From Chloroflexota bacterium (GTDB lineage: Bacteria; Chloroflexota; Limnocylindria; Limnocylindrales; CSP1-4), in the NCBI GenBank assembly GCA_021785115.1, contig JAJYGO010000107.1:1-17208 (forward strand): DNA of 17,208 bases. The letters are read 5' to 3'. Position 1 is the stretch's first letter. The number at the start of each line of letters is the position of its first letter. The position numbers and the translations under genes are program-made. The notes below the pieces were generated by a model that saw only the letters and a program-made list of their open reading frames with translations, did no database searches and was not told the DNA's origin. Shown in pieces: positions 6,971 to 12,620 of this stretch.

Positions 6971-7000
6971 ACCGTAGCGCGCCAGGGCAGCGTCGGTCAA
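6971..7000 (-). promoter_or_regulatory. probable sigma-70-type promoter of FG-GAP gene
   Basis: On the minus strand TTGACC (6995-7000) and TACGGT (6971-6976) are 18 bases apart. Transcription would start near 6964, leaving a leader of about 37 bases that includes the GGAGG ribosome site before 6927. It lies in the 129-base gap between divergent genes. No equally good promoter was found for the plus-strand operon. Confidence 0.5.
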
Positions 7001-7056
7001 ATGCACGCCGAGGAGCGATGTGGCATCGTGGGCGTCGCAGGGACGCGGAGGTCGCC

Positions 7057-7206
7057 ATGGACATCGGCAAGGAGCTCGCCGTCATCTACCTCGAGCCCAT
7101 CGAGCTCGCGACCGAGGGGGAGGCCCCCGACCCCGTGGGCACCCCGGCCGCAACCGGCGTTGCGCGGGGAGGGAACGAGGCCCTCGAGCCCGTGCCGGTG
7201 AGCTGA
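7057..7206 (+). CDS. hypothetical 49-residue acidic small protein
   Basis: A short protein, MDIGKELAVIYLEPIELA followed by a glutamate- and proline-rich tail ending EALEPVPVS. I do not recognise a named family, though short acidic peptides with an EPIE-type core occur in actinobacterial gene clusters. Support for being real comes from GGAGGT four bases before the ATG, and from the stop codon four bases ahead of the next gene in the same direction. Residues 1-18 look like one beta strand or amphipathic segment and the rest like disordered linker. It may be a cofactor or partner of the next two proteins. Function unknown. Confidence 0.6.
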   Translation: MDIGKELAVIYLEPIELATEGEAPDPVGTPAATGVARGGNEALEPVPVS

Positions 7207-7210
7207 GATC

Positions 7211-7750
7211 GTGGCCTCGATCGCAAGCGCGCCCGGGGCAGGGGCCGCGCGGCGGGCCCCGTGCCCGGATGCGCCCGAGCCCACCCGGCAGGTCGACCTC
7301 CGCGCGGCGTTGACGGCGCTTCGCGACGCGGGCGGCGACGCCTCCTGGGTCCACCCGGCCGGGGTCGCCGCCTCGCTCGGCATCTCGCCCCGGCGGGCAA
7401 ACGCGCTGCTGCGGGAGCTGCTGCGGCTTCAGGTGGTCCGCCGGGATGGCAGGCGCGTGCCGATGCCCTATCGCATCTCCCCCCTCGGCCTTCGGGTTCT
7501 GTCGGTGCTGGTGCCCGACCCGGCGATGCTTCCCCCCGCGAGCCCGCCGCCCGCCAGCACCGGGCGCATCGACCTCGCCCCGCTGCTCGAGGCCGGGCTC
7601 ACGGTCCAGGTGATGGCCATGGGTCGGACGTTCCTGCTGACGGGCCTCGGCGAGACCCCGGGGTGCCTGCAGGTCCGCATGGTCGCAGAGGACCTGCCGG
7701 ACCTCGCGCTCCTCGAGCGGTTCGCCGAGGGTGCCGGCCCCGCCCCGTGA
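7211..7750 (+). CDS. hypothetical winged-helix DNA-binding protein
   Basis: A 179-residue protein starting at a GTG four bases after the small-protein stop. Residues about 28-85 read as a winged helix: RAALTALRDAGG, then HPAGVAASLGISPRRANALL, RELLRLQVVRRDGRRV and PYRISPLGLRVL. A proline-rich linker (about 96-115) leads to a small C-terminal alpha/beta part ending LALLERFAEGAGPAP. It is probably a transcription regulator, perhaps of its own operon. It overlaps the next gene by four bases (GTGA, 7747-7750), which implies coupled translation. I do not recognise a more specific family. Confidence 0.72.
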   Translation: MASIASAPGAGAARRAPCPDAPEPTRQVDLRAALTALRDAGGDASWVHPAGVAASLGISPRRANALLRELLRLQVVRRDGRRVPMPYRISPLGLRVLSVLVPDPAMLPPASPPPASTGRIDLAPLLEAGLTVQVMAMGRTFLLTGLGETPGCLQVRMVAEDLPDLALLERFAEGAGPAP

Positions 7751-8469
7751 GCGGGCCGGCAGCGCCCCTCGACCTGCGGGTCCCGGACGGGATCGACCCG
7801 ATCACGGGCTACCGCATCTTCCGCGTGGAGTCGGCCAGCGGCCCCGACCCCGTCCTGGCCTCCATGACGACCCGCGGGTTCTCGTGGGCGCCCGCCGGGG
7901 TCACCGAGGCGAGCTGCCCGGGCGGCTCGGAGCACGTCCCCGGCCCGGGCTGCAGCTGCGGCCTGTACGCGCTGAACACCCTGGAGGACCTGCTCTTCGA
8001 GTTCGGCCCCTGCGTGCTCGCCGAGCGCGACTCCCTGGTCGCCCGGGTGCAGCTCTGGGGCAGGGTCGTGGTCGGCTCCAGGGGCGTTCGAGCCGAGCGC
8101 GGACGCGTGGCGGCGCTCCTGCCCGGGATCTCCCAGGTCGAGTCGGCCTTCGCCGTGGCCCGCCGCTACCGGGTGCAGGTCTCGAGCGAGGGCCTGGACG
8201 TGGAGGTCCCCCCGAGCTGCGGGCGCCTCGAGCCGCCCGTGCGCTCGCGCCGCCTGCCCGGGGGCCTGGTCCGGGTCACGGGGTGGCGATTCGTGCAGGC
8301 CGGTGCCGCCGGGGCTTCGCAGGAGGAATGGACGCTCGCGCAGGTGACGGTCACCTACCGCCGGCGGGGCCGGTGGCTGGAGGTGGCGTCGGTCTCGACG
8401 GGCGGGGGGCGCGAGGCTCCGCCACACGGAGGGCCGCCCTGCGGGCGACACCGGGTGCCGGGTCGCTAG
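7747..8469 (+). CDS. conserved hypothetical protein with Cys/His cluster
   Basis: A 240-residue protein. Residues about 15-110 (GYRIFRVESA, MTTRGFSWAPAG, a CPGGSEHVPGPGCSCGLYAL cluster and VQLWGRVVVGSRGVRAERG) resemble a domain seen in many actinobacterial hypothetical proteins. The Cys-x5-His-x5-Cys-x-Cys arrangement could bind a metal. The C-terminal half (about 130-225) is strand-rich with no known motif. It starts at the GTG in the GTGA overlap with the winged-helix gene. Its stop TAG shares CTAG (8466-8469) with the stop of the convergent gene. The last about 15 residues are basic and low-complexity. Function unknown. Confidence 0.7.
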   Translation: MSGPAAPLDLRVPDGIDPITGYRIFRVESASGPDPVLASMTTRGFSWAPAGVTEASCPGGSEHVPGPGCSCGLYALNTLEDLLFEFGPCVLAERDSLVARVQLWGRVVVGSRGVRAERGRVAALLPGISQVESAFAVARRYRVQVSSEGLDVEVPPSCGRLEPPVRSRRLPGGLVRVTGWRFVQAGAAGASQEEWTLAQVTVTYRRRGRWLEVASVSTGGGREAPPHGGPPCGRHRVPGR

Positions 8470-8885
8470 CCCCGCGGCCGCTCCGCACGGACGATCACCA
8501 CCGGGCAGCGCGCATGGTGGGCGCACTGCTGGCCCACCGAACCGAGCAGCAGCGACCGGAAGCCTCCGAGCCCCCTCGAGCCGACCACGAGCAGCTCCGC
8601 CCCGCGTGCCGCCTCCACGAGCGCGCGCGCCGCCTGCCCCTCCACGATCGAGGTCTGGACCTCGACGTCCGGAGCCGACGCGCGCACGGCCTCCCGCGCC
8701 GTCGCCGCGGCCGCGACGGCGCCGACCTCGAGGCTCTCGAGGAGATCGGGCGCCACCCCTCCCAGGGCGTAGTCCGGCACCTCCCAGGCCGTCACGATCC
8801 GAACAGCAGCGTGCCGCAGGCTCGCCTCGCGGGCCGCCCACCGCACGGCCGCCAGCGCGTGCTCGGATCCGTCGACGCCCACCAC
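8466..8885 (-). CDS. universal stress protein, UspA-like
   Basis: A single-domain Usp of 139 residues. The first strand VGVDGSEHALAAVRWAAREA carries the ATP-contacting aspartate. The C-terminal VVGSRGLGGFRSLLLGSVGQ fits the G-2x-G-9x-G-S nucleotide-binding motif exactly, so it is of the ATP-binding type; the end CPVVIVR is typical. Such proteins act in the cytoplasm under starvation or hypoxia. The start is uncertain: the GTG at 8885 has its AAGGAG 18 bases upstream, and the codons before it (TGTIV) look like genuine N-terminal family sequence without an ATG, GTG or TTG. The true start may be non-standard or mutated. It stands alone, convergent with the unknown operon. Confidence 0.9.
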   Translation of the reverse strand: MVGVDGSEHALAAVRWAAREASLRHAAVRIVTAWEVPDYALGGVAPDLLESLEVGAVAAAATAREAVRASAPDVEVQTSIVEGQAARALVEAARGAELLVVGSRGLGGFRSLLLGSVGQQCAHHARCPVVIVRAERPRG

Positions 8886-8994
8886 GATGGTCCCCGTCGC
8901 AGGCTCCTTCCCTCCGCGCCGATCGCGCAGTGTGCTTCTCGCCCAAGCTTGCGGGCGGGATGTCCCGCGCGGGGAAGGTCCAAGGGACCGCTCG

Positions 8995-9075
8995 TCACGG
9001 GTCGGTCGACCTCCAGCCCACGTAGTGCTGGTGATCCACCATGCCCTGATCGGCGATCACCTCGGAGTTGCCCCC
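8995..9075 (-). pseudogene. C-terminal fragment of a paralogue of the 9206-9757 protein
   Basis: The minus strand reads GNSEVIADQGMVDHQHYVGW and then a stop (TGA at 8995-8997). The intact neighbour ends GNYEAISDQGTTVDHQHYV and then differs. DNA identity is high over 9019-9074 versus 9239-9297, with one 3-base gap. The fragment has no start and is cut at its 5' side exactly where the 49 bp repeat begins. It is therefore the remnant of a tandem duplicate. Confidence 0.75.
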
Positions 9076-9122
9076 GCGAGAATGAGCGACCCGGCCCGAG
9101 GATCTGGCCCGCCTGCTCGCCC
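9074..9122. repeat. perfect 49 bp repeat, copy 2
   Basis: Identical over 49 bases to 1534-1582, in the same orientation. It abuts the truncated paralogue fragment, so it may mark a recombination breakpoint. Here the reading EDLARLLAQRRTLAHD continues past the repeat in one frame, which suggests it began as the 5' end of a gene. Confidence 0.75.
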
Positions 9123-9205
9123 AGCGCCGCACGCTCGCGCACGACGGCCGGCGCGGTCGAGGCGGCGACCGGGCCGGCCCTCGGGACCCGGGGCGGGCGG
9201 GTTCG

Positions 9206-9757
9206 CTATCCGAGGCCCCGCGGTATCGCCGCTGCCGCCACGTAGTGCTGGTGATCCACCGTCGTGCCCTGATCGGAGATCGCCTCGTAGTTGCCCCAGA
9301 TGCTGTATCCGCCGGGCACCCAGTAGCTGCTGCTCTGCCCGGCGGAGCCCACCCAGATGACCTTCACGTGCTCGGTCGTTCCACTCCCGCCGGGCACCAT
9401 GCCGTTCCACTCGTTGGTCACCCACGCGCCGGCGCAGTAGGTCGGGTTGTCGTAGCCGTTCGCGTTGCAGGCATCCCAGGCGGCGTTCCACTTCATGACG
9501 AGATGGTCGTTGGCGTAGGTGGGATCGCCGTAGATCGTCCCGTCCAGGTTGTCGTCGACCCCGTCGGCGAGACCCGAGAACACCCGGGCATCCCAGTTGT
9601 AGCCGCACTGGTTGAACCCGGGGGAGCTCGCGGGGGGAGGAGCGCACGTCACCGTCGCGCTGGACGTGCTCGCGAGCGCCGGCGCCAGTCCAACCGAGGA
9701 CAGCGCAACGACGGAGAACACGATGGTCACAAGCGCCATCACCGACCGTCTACCCAC
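9206..9757 (-). CDS. small secreted protein of unknown family
   Basis: A 183-residue protein. Residues 1-29 are a signal peptide (SVMALVTIVFSVVALSSVGL, then APALAS), giving a mature protein of about 150 residues with four cysteines (in TVTCAPP, NQCGYNW, DACNANG and TYCAGAW) that could form two disulphides. It is rich in Trp, Tyr, Asn and Gly, with motifs NDHLVMKWNAAWDAC and WVTNEWNGMVPGGSG, as in compact extracellular domains. The GTG start at 9757 follows AAAGGAGG by five bases, a near-perfect ribosome site. A fragment of a second copy lies downstream. No catalytic motif is recognised and the function is unknown. Confidence 0.82.
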   Translation of the reverse strand: MGRRSVMALVTIVFSVVALSSVGLAPALASTSSATVTCAPPPASSPGFNQCGYNWDARVFSGLADGVDDNLDGTIYGDPTYANDHLVMKWNAAWDACNANGYDNPTYCAGAWVTNEWNGMVPGGSGTTEHVKVIWVGSAGQSSSYWVPGGYSIWGNYEAISDQGTTVDHQHYVAAAAIPRGLG

Positions 9758-9810
9758 AGCGGCCTCCTTTCGAAGCCCCAGCGAGGCTCGGACCCTCGCC
9801 GACCGGCGCG

Positions 9811-9839
9811 ATTCAACGCCGCCTGCGCAGGCCCGTCAA
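9811..9839 (-). promoter_or_regulatory. candidate promoter of secreted-protein gene
   Basis: On the minus strand TTGACG (9834-9839) and TTGAAT (9811-9816) are 17 bases apart, about 54 bases before the start codon. The -35 is good but the -10 lacks the usual second-position A, so this is weak. Confidence 0.33.
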
Positions 9840-9857
9840 GATGGACGAAGGACTGAG

Positions 9858-10128
9858 ATGGGAAACGTCGCCACGCAGCTCGTGGTCGCCGCCGGAGGCG
9901 GGCGGCTGATGGTCGCGCCGAAGGGGACGGTCGCCCCGGTTGACTCGCAGGCCGCCTGGGGACAGGGCTGGATCGACCTCGGCTACATCGCAGAGGACGG
10001 CCTCGGGATCAAGCCCGAAGCTCGCCCGCGGCGCCGCCTCGGCCCTGCAGGTGACGTTCGAGGCCGAGGGCGACGACAACGGGATCGGCTACCTGCTGAC
10101 GAACGACCCGGCGCTGCAGCCGGCGTAG
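9858..10128 (+). pseudogene. decayed phage tail-tube-like protein gene
   Basis: The ATG at 9858 follows GAAGGA by five bases. It opens MGNVATQLVVAAGG, GRLMVAPKGTVAPVDS, then WGQGWIDLGYIAEDGLGIKP. This matches the N-terminus of phage major tail proteins (typical form: VAPTGTAAPTD...WVDLGYVSEDG). After about 53 codons the sense passes to the next frame, reading ALQVTFEAEGDDNGIGYLL and TNDPALQPA to a stop at 10126-10128, like the end of such proteins. About 90 residues carry sense, well below the usual 150-200, so the middle has been deleted and the frame shifted. No other phage gene is recognisable nearby. The family assignment rests on remembered motifs. Confidence 0.6.
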
Positions 10129-10242
10129 GGACGGTGGTCGCCGTGACGGCGGGCAGCGGGGGATCGAGCAGCGGGCAGACCGTGAAGACGAGATGGGGCG
10201 ACAGCGGGAACCCGGAGGAGACCGACGGCTCGTGCAGGTAGG

Positions 10243-10530
10243 TCAGCCCGCCGCTGCGGCGAGTGCCCCAGGCTGGTCGAACGGCAGCCGATCCTCCGCG
10301 CCCCAGATGGATCGGAGGATCACCATGTCAGCGGACGCGAGATGGTAACGCTCCGCGATCTCCTCAAGCGGCAGCCTTCGAGTAGGTCGGATGACCTCGA
10401 TTCCGATGGCTCTTCCCTGCTCGTCCACGTCCACCAGCATCCCGCGATCGACCTGCTCCGTCCGGGCGACGAGGGCCTCGACGAGCGTCACGTAGGCGGC
10501 GTCCGCCTCGCGCTCATAGGTCAGCTTCAT
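10243..10530 (-). CDS. DUF2283-family protein, probable antitoxin partner
   Basis: A 95-residue protein with the DUF2283 signature: MKLTYEREADAAYVTLVEA at the N-terminus, then MLVDVDEQGRAIGIEVIRPT. The C-terminal 40 residues (LPLEEIAERYHLASADMVIL and on) are an extension found in some members. DUF2283 genes commonly follow DUF4258 genes and the pair is thought to be a TA system, here with toxin first. The ATG at 10530 overlaps the upstream stop by four bases (ATGA). Molecular activity of the family is not settled. Confidence 0.85.
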   Translation of the reverse strand: MKLTYEREADAAYVTLVEALVARTEQVDRGMLVDVDEQGRAIGIEVIRPTRRLPLEEIAERYHLASADMVILRSIWGAEDRLPFDQPGALAAAAG

Positions 10531-10739
10531 CCGTTCTCGCCCCCCTGCCAGGCGGCCGTAATCACGAAGTCACGATCGGCGACCCGGACACACACCTTGA
10601 GGATACGGCCCCCCGACGCGAAGCCGCGAATCCAGATCGTTCCCGGTTCCCCCGCCTGCGGCTGTCCGGTCTGTCGTCGGAGTGCCCATTCGAGGTCGTT
10701 CTCGGTGATTCCCCGCTGCGCGACCGGCAAGCCAACCAC
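10527..10739 (-). CDS. DUF4258-family protein, probable toxin, N-terminus damaged
   Basis: The body AQRGITENDLEWALRRQ, GTIWIRGFASGGRILKVCVR and DFVITAAW is typical of DUF4258, small RelE-like-fold proteins usually paired with DUF2283. Full members begin with a His-Ala...Arg helix before the RGIT motif. Here that helix appears in a different frame (VVTRSAQLRWLA) and is out of phase with the rest, with Ser in place of His. The frame of the body can start only at weak codons such as the GTG at 10739, giving 70 residues, or be extended with unrelated sequence to 10838. The lost helix lies inside repeat X. It may be a pseudogene or an N-terminally shortened protein. Confidence 0.65.
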   Translation of the reverse strand: MVGLPVAQRGITENDLEWALRRQTGQPQAGEPGTIWIRGFASGGRILKVCVRVADRDFVITAAWQGGENG

Positions 10740-10789
10740 CGAAGCTGTGCGCTGCGCGTGACCACGAGCCCCGCCCCCTCGATGCCATA
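10721..10789 (-). repeat. dispersed repeat X, copy A
   Basis: 69 bases matching 11864-11932 with one mismatch. It ends at ATGCCATA (10782-10789), the same 8 bases at which X meets Y in copy B. On the minus strand it encodes VVTRSAQLRWLA, which looks like the N-terminal helix of a DUF4258 protein, so X is probably the 5' end of such a gene. The 184 bases between X and the ATG at 10974 hold no gene. Confidence 0.8.
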
Positions 10790-10955
10790 CGGGTGATGAC
10801 GACGCTGGCTCACGAAGGGTGGTGGACCTCGACGCCATGCTCGATGGTCATCCAGGCCCAGCACGGGAAGCACGGGCGAGCGGCTGCGGTCGAGGGTCCC
10901 GATGCCGCGCTCGCCCGAGCACGAGCTCCAGGGTCGCTCACCTTCTCCCCGGGGT

Positions 10956-10970
10956 TACGATATGGTGTAA
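10956..10970 (+). promoter_or_regulatory. -10 region and inverted repeat ahead of winged-helix/PIN pair
   Basis: TATGGT (10961-10966) ends seven bases before the ATG at 10974, the same spacing as at the AbiE promoter. TTAC and GTAA around it (10955-10970) form a short inverted repeat that could be an operator. No convincing -35 is visible. The arrangement suggests a leaderless transcript. Confidence 0.4.
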
Positions 10971-10973
10971 GTC

Positions 10974-11417
10974 ATGAAAGGGAGCAATTTGAGCATCGAG
11001 CCGGCCCAGGCCATCCAGCGCCTTGCCCTCGAGCACCCGGAGTGGCTGCCCGTGCTCGAGGCAGCGGTCACCGTGGCGGCCAGGGTCGAAGAGCATGGGG
11101 GCGAATTCGCCGGGGCCTGGGTCGTGGCCGAGCTTGCCCGTCGCGGGACGCCTCGGTGGATCCCCAACCTCCGAATCCTCGTGAGCTACGGGCTTCTGGA
11201 GAAGTCAGGACCCTCGACGAGGAGTGGCCGTCGAGCCTACTACCGCATGCCGGAGCGCTCGGAGGTGGCGGAGGCGCTCGAGTCATGGCGTGCGCAGGAG
11301 GCGGCAGGCAAGCCCAGGAGGCTTCGTCTCGTGGGGGCCGGAGCCTCGACCGAACCGCCGGCGGACACGGGACGGCGAGCCGGCGAGATCACCTACGAGC
11401 CGCGTTCGTGGCGCTGA
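10974..11417 (+). CDS. winged-helix protein, probable antitoxin of PIN pair
   Basis: A 147-residue protein with no family I can name. Residues 9-38 are a helical N-terminus (AQAIQRLALEHPEWLPVLEA). Residues 45-92 form a winged helix: FAGAWVVAELARRGTP, WIPNLRILVSYGLLEKSG, and the wing RSGRRAYYRMPE. The tail from about 95 is charged and probably disordered, as expected for a toxin-binding segment. It overlaps the PIN gene by ten bases. Two starts are possible: ATG at 10974 (leaderless, seven bases after a -10) or TTG at 10989, which has AAAGGGAG just upstream. A DNA-binding protein directly before a PIN gene implies an antitoxin and autoregulator, but the fold is not VapB, MazE or Phd. Confidence 0.75.
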   Translation: MKGSNLSIEPAQAIQRLALEHPEWLPVLEAAVTVAARVEEHGGEFAGAWVVAELARRGTPRWIPNLRILVSYGLLEKSGPSTRSGRRAYYRMPERSEVAEALESWRAQEAAGKPRRLRLVGAGASTEPPADTGRRAGEITYEPRSWR

Positions 11418-11824
11418 TCTTGGACACCGGGCCGCTGTATGCGGCCATGGACCGAGCCGACGCCGATCACGGGGTCTGTGCGGACCTCCTCTCCGAGAGT
11501 GCCGAACAGCTGGTCGTGCCGGCTCCGGTGGTCGTCGAGCTCGATTGGCTCGCCGGCAGCCGCCTCGGCCCGGAACCCTTTGTCGCCTTTCTTGATGACG
11601 TCGAGCACGGCGAGATCATGATCATCGACCTGCTGCCCGCCGACTATGGCCGCGCGCGAGAGTTGCTCGCCCGCTACGCCGACCTGAAGCTCGGGTTCGT
11701 GGACGCCGCGGTCGTGGCGGTGGTCGAGCGGCTGGGGGAGCACAAGCTCGCCACGCTCGATCGCCGCCACTTCGGCACGATCCGACCGCGACACGTCGAG
11801 GCGCTCGAGCTGCTCCCCACGTGA
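11408..11824 (+). CDS. PIN-domain toxin paired with winged-helix protein
   Basis: A 138-residue PIN protein. It starts VALILDTGPLYAAMDRAD and keeps D6, E44 (in VVVELDWL), D99 (in LGFVDAAVV) and D118 (in ATLDRRHF), the four acidic metal ligands. The GTG at 11408 puts the first catalytic Asp at residue 6 as in other VapC-like proteins. The gene overlaps its partner by ten bases. It should be a ribonuclease toxin, target unknown. It differs clearly from the two PIN proteins at 85-477 and 1062-1490, so the window carries three distinct PIN toxins. The motifs are complete, so it is likely active. Confidence 0.87.
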   Translation: MALILDTGPLYAAMDRADADHGVCADLLSESAEQLVVPAPVVVELDWLAGSRLGPEPFVAFLDDVEHGEIMIIDLLPADYGRARELLARYADLKLGFVDAAVVAVVERLGEHKLATLDRRHFGTIRPRHVEALELLPT

Positions 11825-11863
11825 GCTTCCGTTCGGCCCTCCCCCAAGTTCCCACGACCACCT

Positions 11864-11932
11864 CGACCGGCAAGCCAACCACCGAAGCTGTGCGCTGCGC
11901 GTGACCACGAACCCCGCCCCCTCGATGCCATA
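11864..11932 (-). repeat. dispersed repeat X, copy B
   Basis: 69 bases with one mismatch to 10721-10789. Here X is joined directly to Y through ATGCCATA (11925-11932). The DUF4258-like N-terminal reading (VVTRSAQLRWLA) is present but the body of the gene is missing, so this is an orphan 5' end. It lies 39 bases past the PIN toxin stop. Confidence 0.8.
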
Positions 11933-12027
11933 GCCCCCTCTCCGCGCGTGGCCGAGGTCGACGGACCTGATGCAGCGGGCTCGCGCATGAAGCTGCGAGC
12001 GTGCTCGATGAGCGCCCGGGCCGCCGG
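11925..12027 (+). repeat. dispersed repeat Y, copy 2
   Basis: 103 bases matching 687-789 with four mismatches and no gaps. The first hairpin (stem 11979-11984 with 11995-12000) and the second are conserved; the one change in this part falls in the 10-base loop. The third hairpin is weakened because similarity ends inside it. The remaining 68 bases up to 12095 show no gene. Confidence 0.8.
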
Positions 12028-12095
12028 AGCGATCTCTCGCTCCTCGGGGATCGAGTGGAGGGGCGGGCGAAGCTGCCTCTTGGGATCGTGGGGAA

Positions 12096-12620
12096 TCAGC
12101 CGGCGACGGCTTGGACCAAAGAGCGCTCTCGGCCTGGCAGTTCCTCTCCCTGCCGGCGAAGCTCGAGCGCGGCGTTCAGCGTCGCGATGAGCCGCGCGGC
12201 GTGGCGATCGTCGGCGCTGCCCAGCCCGGCCCACGCCGCGACCTCGGACCACCGCCACAGCCTCGACCGCGACCGAAGGTGGGACGCGGGCGCGGGGAAG
12301 TCCCCCCGTCCTCGCCGGCCGCAAACGAGGAGCCGCACACTTTCCCTGGACCGGCCCAGGCGCTCGGCGATCTCCGCCATGGTCACCAGATCGTCCGGTT
12401 CGATCCTGCGAACCCGCAGTCCGGGGACCGACTCGACGTCGTGGATGGCCGAGACCACCGCCTCGAGGAAGGACGAAGCCCTCCGGTGAAAGTCTCCGTA
12501 CCCGGTGCCGTCCACCGTCCCCAAGGTGGCATCCGAGCACCCGGCCTCGTAGAGAGCGTCGAGGACGGCCTCGTCTGCCACCCGCCCCTCGATAACCAGG
12601 GTGAACTCGTGTTCACGCAT
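12096..12620 (-). CDS. helix-turn-helix antitoxin partner of HicA-like toxin
   Basis: A 174-residue protein. The N-terminal part (MREHEFTLVIEG, VLDALYEAGCSDATLGTVDG, FLEAVVSAIHDVESVPGLRV) resembles an actinobacterial family found beside HicA-like genes. Residues about 88-135 are a helix-turn-helix (LVTMAEIAERLGRSRESVRL, then RLWRWSEVAAW). The C-terminal 35 residues are helical. It should bind both the toxin and the operon promoter, where an imperfect palindrome overlaps the -35. The ATG at 12620 is chosen because the conserved family sequence begins there and it overlaps the toxin gene by eight bases. Toxin-first order matches hicAB. The TA role is inferred from neighbourhood and HicAB analogy. 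Confidence 0.82.
   Translation of the reverse strand: MREHEFTLVIEGRVADEAVLDALYEAGCSDATLGTVDGTGYGDFHRRASSFLEAVVSAIHDVESVPGLRVRRIEPDDLVTMAEIAERLGRSRESVRLLVCGRRGRGDFPAPASHLRSRSRLWRWSEVAAWAGLGSADDRHAARLIATLNAALELRRQGEELPGRERSLVQAVAG

Larger units (their letters stand above)
8886..9205. other. gene-free stretch of remnants
   Basis: About 320 bases with no intact gene. From left to right it holds the Usp upstream region, a C-terminal scrap of a secreted-protein paralogue (8995-9075), the 49 bp repeat copy 2 (9074-9122), and about 80 bases of GC-rich sequence. The latter continues in the frame EDLARLLAQRRTLAHD before losing sense. It looks like a junction left by deletion or recombination. Confidence 0.6.

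Noticed and set aside
4927..7206. 759-codon plus-strand frame
   Set aside because: It runs antisense to the two propeller genes and the tandem repeat, and has Arg/Gly/Pro-rich shadow composition. Only the last 49 codons with their own ribosome site are kept.
9612..10241. 209-codon plus-strand frame containing the tail-like start
   Set aside because: Its first part is antisense to the secreted-protein gene; only codons from 9858 carry sense and these shift frame after about 53.
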